DNA from: Rhizobium viscosum
Lineage (GTDB): Bacteria > Pseudomonadota > Alphaproteobacteria > Rhizobiales > Rhizobiaceae
Reading direction: 5' to 3'
DNA length: 64,000 nt
Assembly: GCF_014873945.1 (NCBI RefSeq)
Contig: NZ_JADBEC010000001.1
Location: 3,427,001-3,491,000, forward strand
The notes beneath the pieces are model-generated. The model was not told the DNA's origin. It saw only the letters and a list, made by a program, of their open reading frames with translations, and searched no databases. Made by a program: the position numbers and the translations under genes. Shown here one piece after another: positions 17,988 through 26,101 of this stretch (its first letter is position 1; each line of letters starts with the position of its first letter).

Positions 17988-18018
17988 CGCCTGCCGGATC
18001 TCTCCGGCAGGCGTTTTT
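17988..18018 (+). terminator. Intrinsic terminator of the RND operon
   Basis: An 11-bp perfect stem (CGCCTGCCGGA, 17988-17998, with its complement at 18003-18013) with a 4-nt loop is followed by five T. It lies 36 bases after the permease stop. Confidence 0.9.
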
Positions 18019-18234
18019 ATGGTGTATGAAGCCTTGTGAAATAAGATAAATTACTTCTGAACTTTAGCCGTTTTTTAAGCATAACCGGCAATGATCGCGA
18101 TCAGTAACCGGTCGGTCTTCTCAGTTTTTTCGAAGGCCATTGCGCTGATTTTCCAGCGACGGCGGACATGAACGTCCGCGTGAATTCGGTACATCCTGTT
18201 CTGTTGCGTACTGTTGTGTTTTGGAGTTCGTACC

Positions 18235-19233
18235 GTGAGTATTTATCAGCGCACCTCCGTGGATGCGGCGCTTTATGTGCTGCGTGATATTAATCGGAAC
18301 ATGACGGTGACGCAGAACCATGTCACGACAGGTCTGCGCGTCGAAAAATCAAAAGATAATGCCGCCTACTGGTCGGTTGCGACGACGGCGCGCCACGACA
18401 ACAAGGCTCTTTCCGCCATTCAGGATGCCCTCGGCATGGCGGCGGCCACCATGGGTACTGCGTCCGCGGGCGTCGACAGCGTCGTGGACGTCGTCACCGA
18501 GATCAAGGCAAAGCTTGTGGCGGCAACCGAGCAGGGCGTCGACAAGACCAAGATCGGTGAAGAGCTCGAGCAGTTGAAGGCGCAGCTGCGCAGCGTTTCC
18601 GAAGGTGCAGGCTTCAACAACGACAACTGGATCATTCTCGACAATACCACGACGCCGACACAGCCGCGCCAGATCCCGGCCTCCTTCATCCGCAATTCGG
18701 ACGGTACGGTATCGGTCGGCATGCTGAGCTATCATATCGATATCCCGCCGAGCGGCGCGACATCCTCCAAGGATGCACGCTATGTGATCGACGACCGGGC
18801 AGGCGGCACCGGCGAATATGGTGTGCTGACTTCCGCCTTCTTCGCAAGCGAACTAGGCACGGCGCAGAATTGGGTGCTGACGAAGAGCAAGAACGGCAAT
18901 ACGACCGGCCAGGTGGAAATCGGGCTGGCGGCCACTACCAGCAAACAGGACCTGAACGACATGATCAGCGTCGTCGATGCCGCACTCGGACAGCTGACGG
19001 CCGTCGGCTCGGCTTTCGGCGCCCTGGAAAAGCGCATCAGCTTGCAGGACGAATTCGCCAAGAACCTGTCCGACAACCTCACCTCGGGCATCGGCCGCCT
19101 CGTCGATGCTGATATGGAGGCGGAATCGAGCAAGCTCCGGGCATTGCAGACCCAGCAGCAGCTCGGCCTGCAAGCGCTGAACATCGCCAACGCCTCCTAC
19201 GACAAGGTTCGTCAGCTCTTCCAGAATTTCTAA
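18235..19233 (+). CDS. Flagellin family protein, encoded away from any flagellar cluster
   Basis: Filament-type protein of 332 residues with a flagellin N-terminal D0/D1 region (about 1-140, including GLRVEKSKDNAAYWSVA) and C-terminal region (about 245-332, ending LGLQALNIANASYDKVRQLF). The central part is short and variable, as in rhizobial flagellins. The GTG start at 18235 follows TTGGAG and gives the standard opening SIYQRTS; an in-frame upstream ATG would add seven unlikely residues. A strong terminator follows, so it is monocistronic. Rhizobia carry several flagellin genes, some outside the main cluster; which one this is cannot be said. Confidence 0.87.
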   Translation: MSIYQRTSVDAALYVLRDINRNMTVTQNHVTTGLRVEKSKDNAAYWSVATTARHDNKALSAIQDALGMAAATMGTASAGVDSVVDVVTEIKAKLVAATEQGVDKTKIGEELEQLKAQLRSVSEGAGFNNDNWIILDNTTTPTQPRQIPASFIRNSDGTVSVGMLSYHIDIPPSGATSSKDARYVIDDRAGGTGEYGVLTSAFFASELGTAQNWVLTKSKNGNTTGQVEIGLAATTSKQDLNDMISVVDAALGQLTAVGSAFGALEKRISLQDEFAKNLSDNLTSGIGRLVDADMEAESSKLRALQTQQQLGLQALNIANASYDKVRQLFQNF

Positions 19234-19254
19234 CTTCGGCTTCTGTAATATCGT

Positions 19255-19292
19255 CCGCGCGGCAAGCCATGCTCGCCGCGCGGTTTTCTTTT
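19255..19292 (+). terminator. Intrinsic terminator of the flagellin gene
   Basis: A 9-bp perfect stem (CCGCGCGGC at 19255-19263, complement at 19275-19283) is followed by TTTTCTTTT. It also lies just beyond the stop of the opposite FMN reductase gene. Confidence 0.85.
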
Positions 19293-19300
19293 GGCAAAGC

Positions 19301-19894
19301 TCAGGCTTCGGCTGCCTTGGCGGCCATCGTTGCCTTGGCCCACCAGACCAGTTCGTCGAGGGCAGTCTTTGCCGTGGGAAGCAGGCTCGCCTCGATTTCC
19401 GAGATCGGCTTGTTGCCGAAATGCGGATGGACAGCCATGAAGTCGCCACCGCCGATATGGACCGCAGCATGGGTCGAAACCATCTGCAGCTCCACGCCGA
19501 TGCCTCTCAGATGTTCGACGGCGCGTGTGGCGCCCGTGCCGCCATAGCCGATGGCGGTAAACGGCTTGCGGTTCCATTCCTTATAGGCCTGATCGAGCGC
19601 GTTCTTGAGGGCTGCCGTGATCGAGTGGTTATATTCGGCGACCACGAAGATATAGCCATCGAAGCGTCCAACAGTTTGCTGCCAGCGAACCGCTTCGGGA
19701 TTCTGGCTCGGCATCCACAGGTTCGATGCCATTTCGTCGAAGAAGGGGAGTGGATGATCGCGCAGGTCGATCACCTCAACGTCCATGTCATCACGTGCCT
19801 GCGCCTGCTTCATTATCCATTGTGCCGGGGTATCGGCGAAACGGGTGGGGCGGGTGGAACCGATAATAATGGCGATGCGGGGCTTAGAATTCAA
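19301..19894 (-). CDS. NADPH-dependent FMN reductase family protein (flavodoxin fold)
   Basis: Predicted 197-residue oxidoreductase with the FMN phosphate-binding loop IIGSTRPTRFADTPAQW near the N-terminus and VVAEYNHSITAALKNALDQ about residue 80, which contains the Y-N-x-S flavin contact of the family. It likely reduces quinones, azo compounds or chromate using NAD(P)H. The TTG start at 19894 is favoured by an AGGAGG site five bases upstream; the longer in-frame ATG version would run across the divergent promoter. It is divergent from an HxlR regulator, the usual arrangement for redox-responsive control. Confidence 0.88.
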   Translation of the reverse strand: MNSKPRIAIIIGSTRPTRFADTPAQWIMKQAQARDDMDVEVIDLRDHPLPFFDEMASNLWMPSQNPEAVRWQQTVGRFDGYIFVVAEYNHSITAALKNALDQAYKEWNRKPFTAIGYGGTGATRAVEHLRGIGVELQMVSTHAAVHIGGGDFMAVHPHFGNKPISEIEASLLPTAKTALDELVWWAKATMAAKAAEA

Positions 19895-19910
19895 AGTAAC
19901 CTCCTGTATG

Positions 19911-19931
19911 CTGGTTTCTAACGGTAACCAG
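19911..19931. promoter_or_regulatory. Candidate HxlR operator in the divergent promoter
   Basis: An inverted repeat CTGGTT (19911-19916) and AACCAG (19926-19931), spaced by nine bases containing GGTAACC, lies between the divergent FMN reductase and HxlR genes. Position and symmetry suggest the binding site of the HxlR protein; no binding is shown. Confidence 0.4.
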
Positions 19932-19971
19932 ATTACGGATGGTTCGTGGAACCGCACAAGGAGGCACTTTA

Positions 19972-20382
19972 TTGAAACCAGATAACCAGGAGGAAACCGC
20001 CCCTTGTGAGGTTGTTGATGGCTGCCAGCAAGTCCGGGCCTGCGATCACATCAGCCGCATGCTGGCGCGCATCAGCGACAAGTGGAGCCTGCTGGTGGTG
20101 CGCGTGCTGGGTCACGGACCGCTGCGTTTCAACGCCTTGCGCCGCGAAGTCGGCGAGATCAGCCAAAAGGTGTTGGCATCGACATTGCGGGAGCTGGAGG
20201 AGAACGGCTTCGTTTCCCGAACCGTCACGCCGACCACGCCGCCGCAGGTCGAATATGCGCTGACCGATCTCGGCCGGGAGTTCCTGGGGCCGGTTCGGGG
20301 GCTTGCCGAGTGGGTCGTCGCAAACTCGGCGCGAATGGACGAAGCGCGCGCTGCCTATGCCAAACGTCGCGGGCTCGACTGA
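19972..20382 (+). CDS. HxlR family winged-helix transcriptional regulator
   Basis: Predicted 136-residue DNA-binding protein with the HxlR core: a Cys near the start of the domain (RACDHISRMLARISDKWSLL), LRFNALRREVGEISQKVLA as recognition region and the wing VEYALTDLGREF. Two Cys residues before and at the domain start (CEVVDGCQQ and RAC) could act as redox sensors. The TTG start at 19972 is supported by AAGGAGG seven bases upstream; the earlier in-frame ATG-like start lacks one. It is divergent from the FMN reductase gene, its probable target. Confidence 0.87.
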   Translation: MKPDNQEETAPCEVVDGCQQVRACDHISRMLARISDKWSLLVVRVLGHGPLRFNALRREVGEISQKVLASTLRELEENGFVSRTVTPTTPPQVEYALTDLGREFLGPVRGLAEWVVANSARMDEARAAYAKRRGLD

Positions 20383-20546
20383 GGGAAGTCCTGCGGTTTG
20401 CCAATAAAGCTGGTGATATCGGTGCGCCGCTGCAACAGGGCCATGTTTCCCATGGGGAATTTGGCTTATCAGATTGGTATCTTCATCTTGTTGCCGCATT
20501 CCCTAATATCTGCTCGCACCAGCTTCGAACGGAGAACCTCCTGTCC

Positions 20547-21212
20547 ATGATCAAGAAATTCATCCTTCTGGCCGTTGCGGCGAGTTACCTCTCAGCTTGC
20601 ACGACGACCGATCCGTATACTGGTGAGCAGAAGGTATCCAATACCGCCGGCGGTGCTGCCCTTGGCGCGCTCGGCGGTGCCCTCGTCGGTGTCGCCGTCG
20701 GCGGCGGCGGCCATGGCAAGCGCAATGCGGCGCTGATCGGCGCCGGCCTTGGCGCGCTCGCCGGCGGCGCGATCGGCAATTACATGGACCAGCAGGAAGC
20801 CGAGCTTCGTGCCCAGCTCGAAGGCACCGGCATTTCGGTCACCCGCCAGGGCGACAACATCATTCTCAACATGCCGTCGAATATCACCTTCGACGTCGAC
20901 CAGGATGCAGTGAAAGCGGGCTTCTATCCGACGCTGAATTCGGTGGCGATCGTGCTGCGCAAGTTCAACCGCACGCTGATCGACATCAACGGTCATACGG
21001 ACTCCACAGGCAGCCTGCAGCATAACCAGGACCTGTCGCAGCGCCGCGCGCTGTCCGTTGCCGATTATCTCGGCAGCCAGGGCATCGACCAGCGCCGCGT
21101 TTCGGCCGTCGGCTTCGGCCCGTCGCAGCCGGTCGCTTCCAACGCGACCGAAGCCGGCCGCGCGCAGAACCGCCGCGTCGAAATCCAGATCGCGCCGATC
21201 ACGCAGGGCTGA
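20547..21212 (+). CDS. OmpA-family outer-membrane lipoprotein with glycine zipper
   Basis: Predicted 221-residue envelope lipoprotein. Signal peptide with lipobox LSAC (Cys18 would be lipidated), then a glycine-zipper segment (about 33-78, rich in GALGGALVG), then a C-terminal OmpA domain (about 103-217). The peptidoglycan-contact residues are present: Asp152 in NGHTDSTG and Arg166/167 in LSQRRALSVADYL. It probably tethers the outer membrane to peptidoglycan. The ATG at 20547 gives the signal peptide. A strong hairpin terminator follows. Confidence 0.92.
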   Translation: MIKKFILLAVAASYLSACTTTDPYTGEQKVSNTAGGAALGALGGALVGVAVGGGGHGKRNAALIGAGLGALAGGAIGNYMDQQEAELRAQLEGTGISVTRQGDNIILNMPSNITFDVDQDAVKAGFYPTLNSVAIVLRKFNRTLIDINGHTDSTGSLQHNQDLSQRRALSVADYLGSQGIDQRRVSAVGFGPSQPVASNATEAGRAQNRRVEIQIAPITQG

Positions 21213-21231
21213 TCGGTCGCCTTCAGACGAC

Positions 21232-21261
21232 AAAAAGGCCGGGTCATCGCCCGGCCTTTTT
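21232..21261. terminator. Bidirectional intrinsic terminator
   Basis: AAAAAGGCCGGG (21232-21243) pairs with CCCGGCCTTTTT (21250-21261) across a 6-nt loop. With T-runs on both strands it can end both the OmpA lipoprotein and the convergent DUF2000 transcripts. Confidence 0.9.
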
Positions 21262-21278
21262 CGTTTCCGCCGTTTGCC

Positions 21279-21686
21279 TCAATGCTGCATCGTTGCGCCC
21301 TTGGTGATCTTGTCGACGATCTTCTTGTCGGCTCGCAGGGCGATGCCGACGACCTTGGCGTCGTTAGGTGCGTATTCGGCGAAGACGGCGCGATTGGCTG
21401 CGTCATGGCCGGTTGCAAACATCTCTTCGATGAAGACGGAGGAGGTCACGTCGCGCTCCAGCGCGCGGCGATGGATCGTCGATATCGTCGCTTCGTCGGC
21501 CGACAAGACGATGATCGGCTGGATGGATAGCGGGTTGTAGAGGTTGCCGGCGCGGTCCTTGTAGGGCTCGCCGATGATTTCCGGATACTGCCCGGCGATG
21601 CCTGTCGAGAGGAAGGCGGTGACATTCAGCTTCTGCCAGCCGGCAAGATTGTTTCGCAGGACGATCGCAATTTTGGTATCAAACAT
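21279..21686 (-). CDS. DUF2000 family protein
   Basis: Predicted 135-residue soluble protein. It opens KIAIVLRNNLAGWQKLNVTA and contains the pattern typical of DUF2000, whose members have a peptidyl-tRNA hydrolase-like fold; function unestablished. The second in-frame ATG (21686) fits the family start, with AGAGAGACTGAG before it. The gene diverges from the AraC regulator at 21719 with only 32 bp between the starts, suggesting a regulator-target pair. Confidence 0.8.
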   Translation of the reverse strand: MFDTKIAIVLRNNLAGWQKLNVTAFLSTGIAGQYPEIIGEPYKDRAGNLYNPLSIQPIIVLSADEATISTIHRRALERDVTSSVFIEEMFATGHDAANRAVFAEYAPNDAKVVGIALRADKKIVDKITKGATMQH

Positions 21687-21718
21687 CTCAGTCTCTCTCA
21701 TCAGGGTATCGAAACGCG

Positions 21719-22663
21719 TTGAGCCAGGATCTAACGCCGCAGGTCTTCGAGGGTCTTGAACGTTTGTGCGCGCCGCAGGTGGGCAGCGGTATGCTGTCCG
21801 CGCCTGGGGGCAGCGGCATGCTGGCCGCGCCCGCCGGCAGCGGCATCCTGACTGCGCCTGCCTTTCCGGGCATCGAGCGTATCGAGGCGCAGTTCTCGGG
21901 CAATGTCTTCGAGCCGCATCGGCATGATACCTATGCGCTCGGCGTCACGCTTCACGGCGTGCAGACCTTCACCTATCGCGGCGAGCGGCGCTTCAGCATG
22001 CCGGGCCAGGTGATCGTCTTGCATCCCGACGAGGAACATGACGGTGGGGCGGCGACCGAGGCAGGCCTACATTATCGCATGCTTTACATGGAGCCGGCGC
22101 TGCTGATGGAGTGCCTGGCGGCAGAGAAGATCGGCCTTCCCTTCGTCGACCAGCCGGTCATTGCCGATGGGGCGCTGGCGCAGGTGCTGCTTGCCGCACT
22201 TGGCGAGCTCGACCGGGAACTGGACGAGCTTTTCGTCGACGATTTCGTCAGCCGCGTGGCGGGCGGGTTGTCGCGCCACTCGCAGGTGCGCCGCAGGGCT
22301 CTCGGCACGGTTGCCTGGAGGCAGGTGCGGGCGGCGCGCGATTATCTGGAGGCGCATGCTCTGAGGCCAGTGCGCTCCGGCGAGCTGGAGAGCATTACCG
22401 GCCTCGATCGTTTCACCCTGTCACGGCATTTCCGCACGGCCTTTGCCACCAGCCCGCACCGCTACATGCTGATGCGGCGGCTGCAGCAGGCAAAGGCGTT
22501 GATGGGCGAAGGCGAGGGGTTTGCCGATGTGGCGGCGGCTACCGGCTTTGCCGACCAGGCGCATTTCATCCGACATTTCAAGAAGGCCTATGGGGTCACG
22601 CCGGGGCGATGGGTGGGGCTTCAACGTTTTTATGCGGCAGAGGCCGGCTCGTTCAGCGGCTAA
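21719..22663 (+). CDS. AraC family regulator with N-terminal tandem peptide repeats
   Basis: Predicted 314-residue regulator: AraC-type cupin sensor (HRHDTYALGVTLHGVQTF, about 67-150) and C-terminal double helix-turn-helix (ITGLDRFTLSRHFRTAF and FADVAAATGFADQAHFIRHF, about 220-300). Unusual is a leader of three 9-residue repeats, GSGMLSAPG, GSGMLAAPA and GSGILTAPA (residues 22-48), before the domain. The TTG at 21719 is the only early start I see, with weak ribosome binding; a later start inside or after the repeats is possible. It is probably the regulator of the divergent DUF2000 gene. Confidence 0.85.
   Translation: MSQDLTPQVFEGLERLCAPQVGSGMLSAPGGSGMLAAPAGSGILTAPAFPGIERIEAQFSGNVFEPHRHDTYALGVTLHGVQTFTYRGERRFSMPGQVIVLHPDEEHDGGAATEAGLHYRMLYMEPALLMECLAAEKIGLPFVDQPVIADGALAQVLLAALGELDRELDELFVDDFVSRVAGGLSRHSQVRRRALGTVAWRQVRAARDYLEAHALRPVRSGELESITGLDRFTLSRHFRTAFATSPHRYMLMRRLQQAKALMGEGEGFADVAAATGFADQAHFIRHFKKAYGVTPGRWVGLQRFYAAEAGSFSG
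21782..21862 (+). repeat. Three 27-bp direct tandem repeats within the AraC-family gene
   Basis: Units at 21782-21808, 21809-21835 and 21836-21862 each begin GGCAGCGG and encode a nine-residue GSG(M/I)L-x-APx peptide. Units differ at several third positions, so the array is not very recent. A multiple of three keeps the frame. Confidence 0.9.
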
Positions 22664-22859
22664 TATCGGCGCGAGCATCACGCATTTATCCATAAAATGG
22701 CATTATCATATGCATTACGCATACCTACAGCAAGAAAGCTTGATGAGATAACCTACTCCCGAGTTCGAGCTATCGGCACCAGCCGAATGCTCTCCCCAGA
22801 ATGACGCTTGGCTACGCTAGTCGGCAGCCAATGACAGGGAAAAGGTTCAAGGCGCAACT

Positions 22860-23813
22860 ATGTCTAATAATAATAAGCCACTCATCGCAATTGTCGGTGC
22901 AACCAGCAAACAGGGTCGTAGCGTCGCAGCGACGCTCCTTCGCAGCGAACGTTTCCGCGTACGCGCCTTAACCCGAAAAAAGGATTCGCCTGAGGCTTTA
23001 AGTCTGGAGAAGCTTGGAGCCGAGATTGTAACCGTGCCTCTCCAGCTTGGCTTCCAGAAGGATCTCGTCGCTGCCTTCGAAGGCGCGGACGGGGCATTTC
23101 TGATGACGCCGCCCGTCATGCCACCGGAGACAATGGAGGCTCCTATCGGCCGCCAGTTGGCGGATGCCGCGGTTGAGGCAGGTGTCGGACATATTGTGTT
23201 CAGTACGCTCGAGAATGTCGACGCCATCTCCGGCGGGACGAAATATGCTCCGCACTTCACGGACAAGGCGCGCGTCGCAGATTATATTCGCGGTCTGCCG
23301 ATCTCTCATTCCTTCGTGATGCTGGCATTCTTCTACACCAACCTTCTCGAATATTATCCGCCGCGCATGGAGGGTGATACGCTCGTGATGCCAATTTATC
23401 TTCCCGAAGATTTTCGAGCGCCTTTTGTCGATCCGCTCACGGCGACCGGGCCGGCCGTGCTCGAAATTTTCTCAAATCCCAAGCGCTACAACGGGAAAAC
23501 GTTGCCGATCGTCGGCGATGTGATCTCTCCGCACGAGATGGTCGAAACTTTCCGAGAGGTAACCGGCCTCAAGGCAGAATATCGAAATGCTTTCACCAGG
23601 GGTGGCCTGCTGCAGTATTTTCCGGAGTTCGCCGCGAACGAGCTTTTCGTGCAAGAACTTTTGGGGATGGTCGAGTACGCTGTAGAATATGGTTATTTCG
23701 GCAGGGAGCATGATCTGGAATGGAGCCGTCGCCTGAATCCCGACACGCTCGACTGGGAACAGTATCTTCGGACCACGGGCTGGCGCGGCGACAAGCGATC
23801 TTTCGGGCTCTAA
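22860..23813 (+). CDS. NmrA-like NAD(P)-binding protein (atypical SDR)
   Basis: Predicted 317 residues with a Rossmann fold and the atypical SDR glycine motif GATSKQGRSVA (13-23). VGHIVFSTLENVD in the middle and HSFVMLAFFYTNLLEY fit the NmrA/HSCARG group, which senses NADPH or acts as a reductase. Codon usage and base composition are somewhat more AT-rich than the neighbours, which with the isolated position hints at acquisition by transfer. Its stop lies one base from the stop of the convergent LysR gene. Confidence 0.87.
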   Translation: MSNNNKPLIAIVGATSKQGRSVAATLLRSERFRVRALTRKKDSPEALSLEKLGAEIVTVPLQLGFQKDLVAAFEGADGAFLMTPPVMPPETMEAPIGRQLADAAVEAGVGHIVFSTLENVDAISGGTKYAPHFTDKARVADYIRGLPISHSFVMLAFFYTNLLEYYPPRMEGDTLVMPIYLPEDFRAPFVDPLTATGPAVLEIFSNPKRYNGKTLPIVGDVISPHEMVETFREVTGLKAEYRNAFTRGGLLQYFPEFAANELFVQELLGMVEYAVEYGYFGREHDLEWSRRLNPDTLDWEQYLRTTGWRGDKRSFGL

Positions 23814-23814
23814 G

Positions 23815-24735
23815 TCACGATGGGCGGATTCCCGGCAGTTTAGGAATCTCGGCGACAAGAAAGTCGGTGAGAAGGCGGACGCGGGCAATAGCCGAACGCT
23901 CGGGCACGATGAGCAGGCTCAGCGGAACCGGCGACGGACGATAGTCTTCGAGCACGACCTCGAGCCGGCCGTTGTCCAGGAGATCGTGGACCAGCCAGAG
24001 GTGCGTGGGGCCAATGCCGCGTCCTGCGGCAAGGGCTTCGCGTGCCGCAAGCCCGTGATCAACGCGCAGCTTCCCGTTGACGGGAACCGCAAAATTTTCG
24101 CCATGGCGGGAGGAGAGGGCTATCTGATCGCTCCCGGCCACATTGGACATGATGACGGTTTCGTATCGCGAGAGATCGTCCGGCCGCTCCGGCCGCCCGT
24201 GGACGGAGAAATAAGCCGGAGCGCCTACCATCAGCCGATGGCTCTTTCCGAGCGCATGAAGCTTCATGGAGCTGTCGGTGAGAGGTCCAAGCCGGAGTGC
24301 CAGGTCAACGCCTTCGCGAACCAGATCGATGCGCTCGTCGGTCAAGTTGAGATCGACGCTGATATCCGGATGCTGGTCCTGAAATTCGAAGATGAGGCGG
24401 GTGATGTGCATCACGCCAAGCGCTGCAGTACACGAAAGCCTGACCGCGCCTGCGGCCGCCCGACGGGCATTCCTGGCTTCCTCGGCAGCTTGCTCGACCA
24501 AGCGTAACACCTGAAGGCAGTTGCTATAATAACGGCTGCCTTCGTCGGTAAGGATGACGCGACGCGTGGTCCGGCTGAGGAGAGGCACACCGACTGCGTC
24601 CTCGAGTTCATTGAGATGCCGCGTCACGGTTGATTGACCGATGCCGAGTTCCCTTGCCACAGAAGACAGATTGCCGCGCTCGGCAACGCGAACAAACGTG
24701 CGCATTCGGTCGAGAGACAGTCCAGTGTTATCCAT
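23815..24735 (-). CDS. LysR family transcriptional regulator
   Basis: Predicted 306 residues: winged helix-turn-helix (about 5-64, RMRTFVRVAERGNLSSVARE and GQSTVTRHLNELEDAVGVPL) followed by a periplasmic-binding-like effector domain (about 90-298). It is of the CrgA/DmlR-like subgroup judging by the linker AEEARNARRAAAGAVRLSC. The target is unclear: it converges with the NmrA gene and is followed upstream by the YafY-type gene on the same strand, with no divergent partner of its own. Confidence 0.9.
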   Translation of the reverse strand: MDNTGLSLDRMRTFVRVAERGNLSSVARELGIGQSTVTRHLNELEDAVGVPLLSRTTRRVILTDEGSRYYSNCLQVLRLVEQAAEEARNARRAAAGAVRLSCTAALGVMHITRLIFEFQDQHPDISVDLNLTDERIDLVREGVDLALRLGPLTDSSMKLHALGKSHRLMVGAPAYFSVHGRPERPDDLSRYETVIMSNVAGSDQIALSSRHGENFAVPVNGKLRVDHGLAAREALAAGRGIGPTHLWLVHDLLDNGRLEVVLEDYRPSPVPLSLLIVPERSAIARVRLLTDFLVAEIPKLPGIRPS

Positions 24736-24873
24736 TTTTCAGCACAGTGATGTTCATTGGGTCAATCTAGGGAATAACTGGGCCTGTGGCTAGTCAGGCA
24801 TAGGCAGGATAGTTCGGAGGCCGTTTTGACGGCCACACATGCTGATGATCCCGGATTTAAGCGGCGTTTTCTC

Positions 24874-25584
24874 CTAGCCCTGAGCAGAGCGCGAACGGGA
24901 TAGTTCGGTTTCACGCCAGTGCAGCCATTGCTGTCTCAACCTCCCTCTGGATATGCCGATGATCTCTTCGAGAACCTCGATATCGAGGATGCGTTCGGTG
25001 CGAAAATGGCGGAAGGCCTGCTTCGATTCACACCACGCGATCAGAAGACAATGCGCGTCTGCATAGCCGAGAAGCACCGGCCACACGATGCGATGGCTTA
25101 GCTCGCCATCGGCCGCGCGATATTCGAGGTCGATCTTTCGCCCCTCCCTGATCGCCCGCCTGACCGGGCGGGTGTCGAACGTCAAGCTATTGGTGACCTG
25201 CTCGGGTTTCAGGCCGACCGCGGGTTCGGCGATGAACGGAAGAAGGTCGTCGGGTACTGTGTCGGTAATCTTGGCGATAACATCTCTGGCGGCATTGGTG
25301 ATGGCCGGGTCACCCAGTTTTGCAACCATCTGGACGCCGAGCAGAACGGCTTCGATTTCCTCTGGTGTCAGCATCAGTGGTGGCATGTCGTATTGCGGAT
25401 CGAGCACGTAACCGAACCCTGCTTCCCCTTCGATGGGAACGCGCTGGCCGATCAGATGGGCGATGTCGCGGTAGACGGTACGTCGCGCGACCTCGAGTTC
25501 ATCGGCAAGCTGCGCCGAGGTGACCGGACGGTTTGATCTTCGAAGTATCTGGATGATCTGAAAAAGCCGTTCCGCTTTTCGCAT
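24874..25584 (-). CDS. YafY-type transcriptional regulator (HTH_11 plus WYL domain)
   Basis: Predicted 236 residues: an N-terminal HTH (KAERLFQIIQILRRSNRPVT and LADELEVARRTVYRDIAHL, about 2-58) and a C-terminal WYL ligand-sensing domain (about 135-215, with WPVLLGYADAHCLLIAWCE). The ATG at 25584 follows AGGAG. It is divergent from a VOC protein gene, a very common pairing in which the regulator represses the VOC gene; paired palindromes lie in the shared promoter. Confidence 0.89.
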   Translation of the reverse strand: MRKAERLFQIIQILRRSNRPVTSAQLADELEVARRTVYRDIAHLIGQRVPIEGEAGFGYVLDPQYDMPPLMLTPEEIEAVLLGVQMVAKLGDPAITNAARDVIAKITDTVPDDLLPFIAEPAVGLKPEQVTNSLTFDTRPVRRAIREGRKIDLEYRAADGELSHRIVWPVLLGYADAHCLLIAWCESKQAFRHFRTERILDIEVLEEIIGISRGRLRQQWLHWRETELSRSRSAQG

Positions 25585-25599
25585 GGCTGATGACTCCTG

Positions 25600-25630
25600 C
25601 TGCCACAACGCTGGCAGGATGACTATGTCA
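25600..25630. promoter_or_regulatory. Two adjacent palindromes, candidate operator of the YafY-type regulator
   Basis: CTGCCA-6 nt-TGGCAG (25600-25617) and TGAC-TAT-GTCA (25620-25630) are perfect inverted repeats in the 88-bp region between the divergent regulator and VOC genes. The position suits autoregulation and control of the VOC gene; binding is inferred. Confidence 0.42.
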
Positions 25631-25672
25631 CAAGAGCGGGCAAAGACATCGTTACGCCTGAAGGAGAAAATG

Positions 25673-26071
25673 ATGAAGCTCGCATCCACTCGTCTCGTCG
25701 CTTCGGATATTGAAAGCATGGTGGCCTTCTATGAGTTCGTGACGGGCTATCGCGCCGACTGGCTTGTTCCCGTCTTTGCCGAGATCGTCACACCCGGTGC
25801 CGTCGTGGCGATAGGGAGCGCTGAGACGGTTGCTCTGTTCAAAGAGGGCAGTGCGGAGCCACGCGCCAATAAAACCGCCATTCTTGAATTCATGGTATCG
25901 GATGTCGACGCTGAATTCGCTCGGCTCAAGGATCATGTCGAGGTGGTGCATGAGCCCAAGGATATGCCGTGGGGAAATCGCACGGTCCAGTTCTCGGACC
26001 CGGAGGGAACCTGCGTGGCGCTTTATACACCCGTTACCGAGGCCGCGAGGCAACGCTTCAGCGGTCGTTGA
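25673..26071 (+). CDS. VOC family (glyoxalase/bleomycin-resistance fold) protein
   Basis: Predicted 132-residue single-domain VOC protein (STRLVASDIESMVAFYEFVT at the start, DPEGTCVALYTP near the end). Enzymes of this fold use His/Glu metal ligands; a clear set is not visible, so the activity is open. The second of two adjacent ATGs (25673) has better spacing from AAGGAG. It is divergent from the YafY-type regulator, its likely controller, and converges on the AbrB-family gene. Confidence 0.85.
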   Translation: MKLASTRLVASDIESMVAFYEFVTGYRADWLVPVFAEIVTPGAVVAIGSAETVALFKEGSAEPRANKTAILEFMVSDVDAEFARLKDHVEVVHEPKDMPWGNRTVQFSDPEGTCVALYTPVTEAARQRFSGR

Positions 26072-26101
26072 TCGGCCTGCGGGTGCCGAGGGTTTCCATG
26101 C

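Noticed and set aside
19301..26071. A single detoxification island made of the HxlR, AraC, LysR, YafY-type, VOC and NmrA genes
   Set aside because: Each cassette has its own divergent promoter or terminator and there is no shared operon, repeat boundary or integrase; it reads as ordinary rhizobial regulator-enzyme pairs.
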